Origin: Closterium sp. Naga37s-1
Lineage: Eukaryota; Streptophyta; Zygnematophyceae; Desmidiales; Closteriaceae
Length of the DNA stretch: 64,000 nucleotides
Assembly: GCA_947471745.1 (NCBI GenBank)
Contig: CANJKZ010000013.1
Span: forward strand, 372,001-436,000
Direction: 5' to 3'
Position numbers and translations under genes: made by a program. Below the pieces are notes generated by a model. The model was given only the letters and a program-made list of their open reading frames with translations, did no database searches and was not told the DNA's origin. Shown here one piece after another: positions 33,190 to 41,893 of this stretch (its first letter is position 1; every line of letters begins with the position of its first letter).

Positions 33190-33996
33190 ATGGGGACCCT
33201 ACTCCAGAGCGCTAATACGGGTCGAGCGTTCCGAGGAGTTAATATTCTCTCCCAGCAGCACTGTTTAAAGGCTCTCTGTTCCCCACAGATGAAGCCTACA
33301 CAGCTGCAAAGGCTTAGGGGAAGGTTCCAGGCACAGGAGAAGCTGTACCAGCCTCGGATAAATCCTTCTAACCCTACTCAAGTGATACCTGATATTGAAG
33401 CTGCATCTTCGAGCGCAGGACCTAGGGATGACATGTTCAACGTACCCTACTATCCTATAAGTGATACCATCTACGGCTACTCGGAGCAGCAACAACCTCT
33501 AGTTCTCGAGGTGATCTGCAAAGGGCGACGCCTCCAGGCCTTGGTGGACAGTGGTGCGTCCCACTCGGTGTGCGACCGCGGGACGTTGGAGAAAATTGGA
33601 GAATCCTCAGAGGAGACTCAAATTACAGCAACGATGGTGGACGGTACGTAGCTTCCCATCCACGGCGAGTCAACACTGCAGCTGCAGATAGGAGCGTTAA
33701 GGTGGAAGCCGACGTTGCCGATCACGAACATCAAGGGATTAGATTTCATCTTGGGGCGTGATTTTCTGAAGCGGTTCAACCCCGAGATCGACTGGGTCAA
33801 CCGGAAGGCGTACATCTACAACAACGGGAAACGAGTGGAGCTGCGGAGCTGGACGGATACAGGGAGCGTTCCTGAAACGACACTGACACGGTTCGAACGG
33901 ACGGTGAACGAGAGTAACACGGGTCACTTCGCACTGGTTATGGCAGCGGCAGAGGAGGAGAAGCCGAACACAGAGCTACCTGCAGCAGTAAAATAG
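33190..33996 (+). pseudogene. Element D protease region
   Basis: Contains the retropepsin motif ALVDSGASHSVCDRG (~33538-33582) and ITNIKGLDFILGRDFL, with in-frame TAG stops at 33649 and 33994. The same frame continues into reverse transcriptase. Confidence 0.8.
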
Positions 33997-33999
33997 GTC

Positions 34000-35958
34000 T
34001 TGGAGCAGTACAAGGATATAATGCCCGACGACCTACCTGCAGGCGTACCTCCAGCACGCACCCACGAGCACGAGATCGTGGAGGAACCAGGTGCGAAACC
34101 CGTCTCACGTGCACCATACCGCCTTAGTCCGACCGAACTGGCAGACATGAAGAAGCAGATAGAGTATCTACTGGACAGACAACTGATCCGCCCATCCACC
34201 TCTCCCTATGGTGCACCAGTTCTCTTCACTCCAAAACCCGACGGCAGTTTACGGATGTGCATCGACTACCGCGCACTGAACAAACAGACAGTCAAGAACA
34301 AATATCCCATACCGCGCATAGACGACCTACCGGACCAACTGCGTGGTGCAACAGTCTTTTCGAAGCTGGACCTACGGTCGGGTTACTGGCAGATCAAGAT
34401 GGCGGACAACTCGATCCACAAGACGGCGTTCCGTACCAGATACGGCTCCTACGAGTACTTACTGATGCCGTTCGGACTGTGCAACGCACCGGCGACGTTC
34501 CAGGCGGAGATGAACCCTCTACTCAAGGGTCTATTCCAACATGGGTACTCCGTGGACGCAGAGATTACTACGGCAGAGAAACAGAAGATGTTACAGTGGG
34601 AGAAGGACTTAGCTGTAAGAAAGGGATCAGGAAAGATTTGGGTACCGAACTATGCCCCGCTCCGACAGATTCTGCTGGAGGAGTTTCACGACGTACAGTA
34701 CGCGGGACATTTCGGGAGCAACAAGACGTTAGCAGGGATAGCGAAGTATTACTACTGGTCCGGGATGGCAGCAGACGTGCACCAGTTTGTCGCCTCATGC
34801 GACACGTGCCAGCGGATGAAGAGTAGCAAGCAGAAAAAAGCAGGGTTACTTCACCCTCTACCCATACCGGAGCAGCCATGGCAAGTTGTCAGCCTAGACT
34901 TCATTACTGGGCTACCTTCGACCTCACGAGGGCATGACGCTATACTCGTGGTGATCGACAAGTTCTCTAAAATGGGACACTTCATCCCAACCAACGCCAC
35001 GGCTACAGCTGAAGCAACTGCTCGCCTCTTCTTCGATCGCATCATCACCATCCACGGCATCCCCGCTACACTCATCTCAGACACAGACCCTAAGTTCACT
35101 AGTAAGTTCTGGAGGGAACTCATGGGATTGTTGGGGACGAAGCTTGCGATGTCTTCAGCATACCACCCCCAGACTGACGGACAGACAGAGCGACTCAATC
35201 AGGTGGTTGAACAGTTACTGCGCACAACTTGCAAAGACGATGTCAGCCATTGGGAAACACAGTTACCGACCCTAGAGTTCGCTTACAACAACGCATCACA
35301 TGCGGCCACAGGGAAAACTCCTTTCTTCCTGTGCTACGGACGGGAACCACTCACACCACAACAGCCAACCACACCGGCACACGTCCAAGCCGCACATGAC
35401 TTCGTCACCACCATGCAGCAGCTATGGGAGAAGACTCAGCGACGTCTTTCCACGATGCAGAACTCCCAGAAACAGTATGCCGATCGCCATCGATGTGATC
35501 ACACCGTAGCAGTCGGAGATCAGGTGCTTCTCGACACGCGCAACTTGAACCTGTCTCACCTACCATCCAAGCTCCGGCCTCGCTTCTGTGGTCCTTTTCT
35601 CGTTGAGGCACAGGTGACACCAGTAACATTCCGCTTGCGCTTACCTACTACTTGGAAGCTTCACAATGCTTTCCATGTTCAGCTACTGAAGCCCTACAAG
35701 GACCCCAACCAACAGTTCCAGGGACGACAGTTACCACCACCACCACCTGTTTTCGTACAGGATGAACCAGAGTACGAGGTGGAACGAGTGCTCGCTCATC
35801 GACGTAGACGTGGCAACACGCTCGAGTTCCTGATACGCTGGAAGGGATATGACCCATCGGAGGACAGTTGGGTTGCAGAAGCTGATATGGGCAACGCACG
35901 CCGTGCTCTCAAGGACTATCTTGTCAAGCACGGTGTTTCTCACGCCACCCAGCTTTGA
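34000..35958 (+). pseudogene. Element D reverse transcriptase (truncated), integrase and chromodomain
   Basis: An open frame of ~650 codons. Reverse transcriptase motifs [27 protein letters not shown] and [15 protein letters not shown] are present. At about 34510 the sequence jumps past the YxDD motif and RNase H into the integrase zinc-binding region (H-X-H with CDTCQRMK). The integrase core has [23 protein letters not shown] and [14 protein letters not shown] (D, D, E). A C-terminal chromodomain reads [20 protein letters not shown] and [12 protein letters not shown]. The frame across the deletion stays open, so a product lacking polymerase but keeping integrase and chromodomain could still be made if translation began upstream. 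Confidence 0.9.
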
Positions 35959-35968
35959 GGGGGGGACG

Positions 35969-36330
35969 TGTGAGAGTACGACGGCTTATGCTGGCTTTGC
36001 TAGCTTGCCTGAACTTTATTATGCTATTACTAGCTTAGGTTTTATTTATCATACATAGATATGCTTGATTTCCTAGGTTAGGTGCATTCCTATATGTTAT
36101 TATAGTTATAGCACCGAACCAGGTTACGTGTACCGAACTCAAGCCTATTCGATTTCCACCGAATTGCTTTCTACTGAGTTCGGGAAGGTTCTGTTCGGGA
36201 CGCTTCGCGACCCTCAGAACATTCGCGTAACATCTGGGTAACTGGCCTTGTGTCGAGGCTATATATAGCCTCGTGTTCTACCCATGTGAATCATTCAATA
36301 TAATCATCTTTCCTGAACCAGATCCTCACA
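35969..36330 (+). repeat. 3' LTR of element D
   Basis: Differs from the 5' LTR at only a few positions and a one-base indel. Followed by CTCAG. Confidence 0.95.
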
Positions 36331-37086
36331 CTCAGTCCCAGCACCCGCAGGCTCAGTGCCCTCAGTCCCAGCACCCGCAGGCTCAGTACGCTCAGTCCCA
36401 GCACCCGCAGGCTCAGTACGCTCAGTCCCAGCACCCGCAGGCTCAGTACGCTCAGTCCCAGCACCCGCAGGCTCAGGACCCTCAGTCTCAGCTCCAGTGT
36501 CCACTGCAGAAGGCTGCAGAGGCGGGAAACCGGGGGGGGTAGCCAAACGAGGAGAGCAGTCACCCCCAGACGTACCACTCCCAGGCCCAGCTCCAGCAGT
36601 CTCAGCTCCAGAGTCCACAGCAGCAGGCTGCGGAGGTGGCGAAGACGGCCGAGGCGGGAAACCCGGGGGGGTCTCCAAGCGAGGAGTGTGGCGAGTGGTC
36701 GCCGTGTCGTCGGCGACGGCGTCACCCCCCTCAGCTGAGTCAGTGGAGTCAGAAGAGATCTCAACTGGCTCATCCAAGAGGGGTGGGTCTACCTGGGACA
36801 CACCTGAGGGAGCAGGACCCTGTGGGGGAAGGGGGTCTACCGGGGGGGGGACTGGTACCAGGAAGAGAGGCGCGAGGGGGACCGGGTGGGACGCGTGTGG
36901 GTGAAGTCGGTAGTAACAAACCGACTCGTCGAAGGTGACGTCCTGAGAGGACAGAACACGACGCGAGGCAGGGTGGTAGAAGTGCCAGGGTGGAGCGTCG
37001 GTGGGGAAGCCCAGGAAGACACAGCGGAGAGTGCGAGGAGAGAGCTTGCTCGCTTTGGTATCGCGAACAAGGAAAGAGCGCGCCCT
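36331..37086 (-). pseudogene. Element C integrase C-terminus and linker
   Basis: Encodes LSPRTLRCVFLGFPTDAPPWHFYHPASRRVLSSQDVTFDE in the known copia post-integrase pattern, then a Pro-rich linker and about five direct repeats of an 11-residue AGAGTERTEP-type unit before the break made by element D. A shift of frame relative to the preceding segment lies near 37087. Confidence 0.85.
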
Positions 37087-38068
37087 AGACCCGAAACGAC
37101 GACGCATCACGAGGCTGTCCCGTCCAACGGAGTGTGGGCGAGGTCTCTGGAGCAGAGACACGGGGCCAGAGGTTGAGCTGATGCGCGGCGTATCGGACCG
37201 CAAACGGCCACAGGAAATGGGGAGCAGCCGCATGGATCGTGGAGGTACGAGCAACCTCCATGATCAGGCCAATGCGACGCTCAGCGATCCCATTTTGCTG
37301 CGGAGAGGCCGGAAGCGTGAACGACTGGCGGATGCCCTCATCCTGGCAGAACGTCTCAAGGACGCCAGAGGAGAACTCACCACCCCTGTCAGAGTGCAGA
37401 CGCAGGACTGGGAAGTCCTGCTGAAAGTGCTCGTGCAGCTGGAGACGAGCAGCACGGATCCAGGGGATCAAAACACCGCTGACGTCCGCCTTGCGACGCA
37501 AGGGGAAGACTGTGGTGTAGCGTGTGTAGTCGTCAACAACCAGCAGGAAGTAGCGCTCCAGGTCCGTCCCACCGACTGGGGCCGGGCCCCACACGTCCAG
37601 GTGGAGAGTCTGCAGAGGAGCAGTGGTCGGAGGAAACTCGGAGGAGTGAGGAGCGGCGCGCTGCCGCCCCTCGACGCAAGGAAGGCACGGCGGCGCAAGT
37701 GAGCGCGGGAAGGGGGGCAGGGTCCTGGGGAGGCCAGAGACAAGGAGACGGGAGTGCATACTGCGTAGACGCTGCAGGCAGGGGTGACCAAGACGGTGGT
37801 GCCAGCGCTGAGTCTCGTGCGTGAGTACTCTGCACGAGCAAGACGCAGCGAACTGCCCCGACGCAGACGCCCGACTCGACGCAGCCACCTGACCTGACTC
37901 AACCACCTGTGCAGATGCAGTGGTCAGTGTGTACAAACTGGACCCAGGCTGTCGAGTGAACGTAGCGAGGTGACGGCCAGTCCGGGAGCACGTACAGATC
38001 GCCACACGCTGCCCTCCAGGAATAAAGGTATCAACCCAGACATCCTGAATGGCAGCGTTGCTCACCAA
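37085..38068 (-). pseudogene. Element C GAG-pre-integrase and integrase core
   Basis: Contains RWHHRLGHPCLQRLRSM, LPCVEGRQRAAPHSS, LHLDVWGPAPVGG, VVDDYTRYTTVFPLR, LHSDRGGEFSSG and SPQQNGIAERRIG, which supply the catalytic D, D and E. It ends at TAG 37085 where B reads FRVWGSRAF. Confidence 0.9.
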
Positions 38069-38098
38069 GTTCGTCGAGAACGTGGGGAGGTGGAGACT

Positions 38099-38584
38099 TC
38101 ACAGAGAGCCGGAGGGGACTGCTGGACAAGGGAGGACCGTGGAGGCTCTCGCAACTACTGGGCCCCCAGAAGGGTCAGCCAGTGAGACTGGGACAGGTGC
38201 TGCGAGTGGTGTGACTGTGGTGCAATCACGAAAGAAGCAACGTGACGCGCCTGAGTCAAGCGTGAAAGTGTGCAAGACCTCAGCTGAGGCAGGACCTGTG
38301 GTAGGAAACGCACTAGCACCTAGAGCGTCGGCAGACTCATGGGCACCTAGAGCTGCAGCAGACTCACTAGCACCTGGAGCGGCAGCAGACTCACTAGCAC
38401 CTGGAGTAGTAGCAGACTCACTAGCACCAAGAGCAGCAGTCTTAACAAAACGATAACCTCCACCACCAGGACGATCTCGCTGAATAACCCACTCACGAAG
38501 CTGCTGAGGGGTGGGGTTGTCCGGGAGAAGCAGTGCCCGCTGCTGTCCACCCCTGACCGCAGCAACTGCCGCGGAAGTGGCCAT
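38099..38584 (-). pseudogene. Element C N-terminal frame with protease, gag core missing
   Basis: From ATG 38584 (MATSAAVAAV) the frame passes almost directly to TPQQLREWVIQRDRPGGGGY, which in B lies ~375 residues after the start, then ASES/GASE repeats and the protease FTLDSGASRCFFRD. It ends at TGA 38099, after which the same frame continues. The gag core and glycine linker of B have no counterpart, so this element has lost gag or descends from a gag-less form. Confidence 0.8.
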
Positions 38585-38663
38585 GACAGACAGTGACGGT
38601 CAGGAGTAGGTCCAGCACCTCCAGCTCCTACAGCACCAGCAGCACCTCCTGCACTCCCAGCAG

Positions 38664-38745
38664 CACCTTCACCAGCAGCAGCAGTAGCACGAGTAGCAGC
38701 AGCAGTAGTAGTAGTAGTAGTATTATTATTATTATTATTGTTTGT
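38664..38745. repeat. Trinucleotide repeat in the leader of element C
   Basis: (AGC)n, (AGT)n and (ATT)n runs in succession on the plus strand, between the GC-rich array and the protease frame. Confidence 0.9.
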
Positions 38746-38761
38746 TTTTATGTTTTTTAGG

Positions 38762-39650
38762 GTTTAGGGTTGCGCGCGGCCCACGGGCTGAAGGGGCGAC
38801 GCGCGGCTCGGCAGGGCGGCGCGCGGGCTGCAGGGGCAGCGCCCACGGGCTGTAGGGGCGATGCGCAGCTCGGCAGGGCGGCTCGCGGGCTGTAGGGGCG
38901 GCGCGCGGCTGGGCAGGGCGGCGCCCAGGCTGCAGGGGCGACGCTCGGCTCGGCAGGGCGGCGCGCGGGCTGCAGGGGCAGCGCCCACGGGCTGCAGGGG
39001 CGACGTGCGGCTCCGCAGGGCGGCGTACGGGCTGCAGGGGCGATGCGCGGCTCTGCAGGGCGGCGTACGGGCTGCAGGGGCAGTGCCCACGGGCTGCAGG
39101 GGCAGTGCCCACGGGCTGCAGGGGCAGTGCCCACGGGCTGCAGGGGCAACGCGCGGCTCGGCAGGGCGGCGCGCGGGCTGCAGGGGCAGCGCCCACGGGC
39201 TGCAGGGGTGACGCGCGGCTCTGCAGGGCGGCGTACGGGTTGCAGGGGCGACGCGCGGCTCTGCAGGGCGGCGTACGGGCTGCAGGGGCAGCGCCCACGG
39301 GCTGTAGGGGCAACGCGCGCCTCGGCAGGGCGGCGCGCGGGCTGCAGGGGCAGCTCCCACGGGCTGCAGGGGCGACGCGCGTCTCGGCAGGGCGGCGCGC
39401 GGGCTGCAGAGGCAGCGCCCACGGGCTGCAGGGGCGAACGCGCGGGCTGCAGGGGCAGTTCGCGGGCCACAGGGGCAGGCACGGCTGCAGGGGCAGCACG
39501 AACGCAGGGGGAGGCACGGTCGCAGGGGCAGGCACGGCTGCAGGGGCAGCACGGTCGCAGGGGCGAGTACGGCTGCAGGGGCAGCGCGGTCGCAGGGGCA
39601 GCACGCGGGCTGCAAGGGCAGCGCGGCTGCAGGGGCAGCGTAGGAAGAAA
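38762..39650 (-). repeat. GC-rich minisatellite in the leader of element C
   Basis: About 0.9 kb of irregular units containing GGCAGGGCGGCGCGCGGGCT and GCAGGGGCAGCGCCCACGGG. It occupies the same place, between primer-binding site and coding region, as the arrays in element B, although the unit sequence differs. Stop-free frames on both strands are a by-product of the unit. Confidence 0.9.
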
Positions 39651-39700
39651 AAATTACAGTTAGGGCAGGGCGGAACGTTCGGTGGGCCCTAGGAACGATT

Positions 39701-39714
39701 CTGCTCTGATACCA
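39701..39714 (-). other. Primer-binding site of element C
   Basis: On the minus strand TGGTATCAGAGCAG, an exact match to the common initiator Met-tRNA complement, directly after the 5' LTR. Confidence 0.9.
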
Positions 39715-39845
39715 TGTTAGAATAAGCAGGAATGAATGGTGGACTAGGTAGCATGCATGAGTACAAGTACCTAACCCTAAAGTGTTGTACCCCTTGTAGG
39801 CTAACCCATTATAGCCTAAAGATGACACAAACATACAGTTTGACA
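39715..39845 (-). repeat. 5' LTR of element C
   Basis: 131 bp, several substitutions against the other copy at 27910-28040. Followed on the plus strand by the target duplication CGAAG. Confidence 0.95.
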
Positions 39846-39850
39846 CGAAG

Positions 39851-40685
39851 ATGGGTGAGTGTATGATTGTTCCTACCCTTAGGCATTTGTCAAGTGACAC
39901 CAATGTCACTACCAGGAAAACTTGGATTTGACCGCCTAGAAGTGATGGAAAAAAATACGCAACATTGACAATGAGAAACCTATGTGATTTCATTGGAAGG
40001 GGGAACAACAGCTGTCCTTTTGAAATTGCTTCACTTCTACTATAAAATTTCGCCATATTTCACACAATCTGTAAGGATGGTGGGTCTTACAGTAGGGGAG
40101 TATAGCCCGAAAGATATCTAAACATATACGGGGAACTCCAACTAATTAAGCATCCGTAGCAAATGGGATATCAGCTGGTCGTCCAGACGATATCCCATAG
40201 CAGGTTTTGTTGTGAGCATCGAAGCCTCAAATATCGCACTCTAAACTGAGCCTGCTACGTCACCATGTGCTGGCGTGGCCAGTCTCGACTCTCGATGTTT
40301 GCAGCTGACTGACATCTTCCAGGCCACCCCGCCCAATTCGCACAGCCTTCCCGTTCCCTTAGCGAGCGAGCTTAGCTAAACACTGGTTATTGACAGACCT
40401 TCGTCCAGGCCACCTAAACCGCAGTGGAAACACGTCTTTATCTTCCGTTGGATTTCAACCAACCACGGGAATATCCCTTGCCAGCTAGCCTGGCTCTCTC
40501 CCCCCCCCATCAGCAAGCAGCTGTTTTCGCGTGTAGACCTAGCCTACCAATTTCGTGGAGCTTCAAGACGCAACAACCTAGTCTGAACTCCACTGCTCCT
40601 TAGTGTGCCGAGCTAAGTACCACTCGGGCCGGACCTTCCCGGTCAAGCTCACCGGTTGTCCCTTGCGTTCAACTCCCGAGACACT
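39851..40685. other. Spacer and presumed promoter/5' leader of SDH2
   Basis: No gene recognised. The 5' leader of SDH2 should lie in the right part. A CCCCCCCCC run at ~40501-40509 and pyrimidine-rich sequence are present. No clear TATA box was identified. Confidence 0.4.
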
Positions 40686-41627
40686 ATGACGTTGGGAGGC
40701 CTTGTTGCGCGCTTGGCGCGGCAGAATGCCAAGTCGGTTGCGTCAGGGAAGTTTCCTCTCAGAACGTTTGTGAGCGGATCGGCTCCCGCGCTTGCTGCTG
40801 CATCCAATAGCATGCAGCAGTTCTCGATTTACCGATGGGATCCCGACCAGAACGAAAAGCCGCGTCTTCAAACCTACACCATAGACACCAAGGAATGCGG
40901 ACCCATGATTCTTGACGCCCTGATTAAGATTAAGAACGAGGTCGACCCGACTCTCACATTCCGCAGATCTTGCCGGGAAGGGATCTGCGGTTCTTGCGCG
41001 ATGAACATCAACGGCGCGAACGGCCTTGCCTGTCTCACCAAGATCGAAGCATCCCCAGGATCTTCTATTCCAATCACTCCGTTACCGCATATGTTTGTCA
41101 TTAAAGATCTCGTGGTGGACATGACTCAGTTCTACCAGCAGTATAAGTCTATCGAGCCATGGCTGAAGACCAAGAAGCTGCCGGAAGATGGAAAGGAGTT
41201 TCTTCAGACTAAGGAGGACCGCGCGAAGCTCGACGGCATGTATGAATGCATCCTGTGCGCGTGCTGCAGCACCTCGTGTCCGAGCTACTGGTGGAACCCT
41301 GAGAAGTACCTCGGACCGTCTGCGCTTCTGAATGCCAACAGGTATTGTGATAAAAGCCAATCGTTTGTCTTTGTTTGTTTTTTCCTCTTTCTTTGAGTTG
41401 TCTCTGTAGTCCTGCATCTGCATGTAACAATATGTTCTGTCTATGGTTTCAGGTGGATCATGGACAGCCGTGATGAGTTTACTAAGGAGAGGCTCGACGA
41501 TTTGAATGACCCTTTCAAGCTGTATCGCTGCCACACCATTATGAACTGCACCAAGGCGTGTCCTAAGGGTTTGAGCCCAGGAAAGGAGATCGCCAACATC
41601 AAGCGCTTGATGGTGACCAAAAGCTGA
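40686..41627 (+). CDS. SDH2: Succinate dehydrogenase iron-sulfur subunit (complex II), mitochondrial
   Basis: Two exons, 40686-41341 and 41453-41627, joined at AACAG/GTATTG...TTTCAG/GTGG, encode 276 residues, the normal family length. The N-terminus ([16 protein letters not shown]) is basic and hydroxylated, as expected for a mitochondrial targeting peptide. The 2Fe-2S ligands are in CREGICGSC (Cys 96, 101, 104) and Cys 116. The 4Fe-4S motif is [17 protein letters not shown] and the 3Fe-4S motif [14 protein letters not shown]. The protein carries electrons from the flavoprotein subunit to ubiquinone in the inner membrane. The start is the first ATG in frame; a stretch upstream is open but begins without ATG. 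The gene is convergent with the bHLH gene, the two stop codons being 267 bp apart. Confidence 0.97.
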
Positions 41628-41893
41628 ATGTTTATCACACAATGATTTCATGTGTAATGCTGTATGTAGAGATTGAATTGAATTTCATCATATCTTCTCA
41701 TTGTGATGACCCGCAGCCAAATTGCACCTTGGGCTTGTAATGAGTAAGAACTCAGGAGGTCAACACACTGAATTAATTACAAGCCATGCAGAAATTAACA
41801 CTTGACAGTATCGTAACGTTTGCACACATCTAACGTAGGTGCAAGTGGAAGAGCTGAACACTATCCCCAAAAAATATTGTTTACTACGTAAAT

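Larger units (their letters stand above)
31448..36330 (+). mobile_element. LTR retrotransposon D, Ty3/gypsy chromovirus, internally deleted, nested in C
   Basis: Nearly identical LTRs of 361-362 bp (31448-31808, 35969-36330), target duplication CTCAG at 31443-31447 and 36331-36335, primer-binding site TGGTAATCAGAGCG at 31811-31824, and a polypurine tract GAGGGGGGGAC before the right LTR. Integrase follows reverse transcriptase, the gypsy order, and a chromodomain ends the polyprotein. The catalytic YxDD block of reverse transcriptase and the RNase H domain are deleted, so it is non-autonomous. Confidence 0.95.
27910..39845 (-). mobile_element. LTR retrotransposon C, Ty1/copia, decayed and gag-less, host of element D
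   Basis: 131-bp LTRs at 39715-39845 (5' end on its strand) and 27910-28040, target duplication CGAAG at 27905-27909 and 39846-39850. The primer-binding site reads TGGTATCAGAGCAG on its strand next to the right LTR. The LTR copies differ at several positions, so it is older than B. The protein matches B through protease, integrase, reverse transcriptase and RNase H, but the gag core is absent. Stops (38099, 31169) and a frameshift near 37087 break pol, and gypsy D is inserted at 31448. Confidence 0.95.

Noticed and set aside
36304-36520. Repeated CCCAGCACCCGCAGGCTCAG units taken at first for an independent minisatellite
   Set aside because: They are the coding repeat of the element C linker, read on the minus strand, cut by the insertion of element D.
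38764-40056. 430-codon minus-strand frame over the leader of element C
   Set aside because: Pro/Ala/Arg repeats from a minisatellite running through the LTR; no start context or domain.
40656-41396. Longer SDH2 reading frame starting at 40656 and running past the first exon
   Set aside because: It begins with TTG, not ATG, and its end (after NANR) is intron sequence. The donor at 41342 and the exon at 41453 restore the conserved C-terminus.
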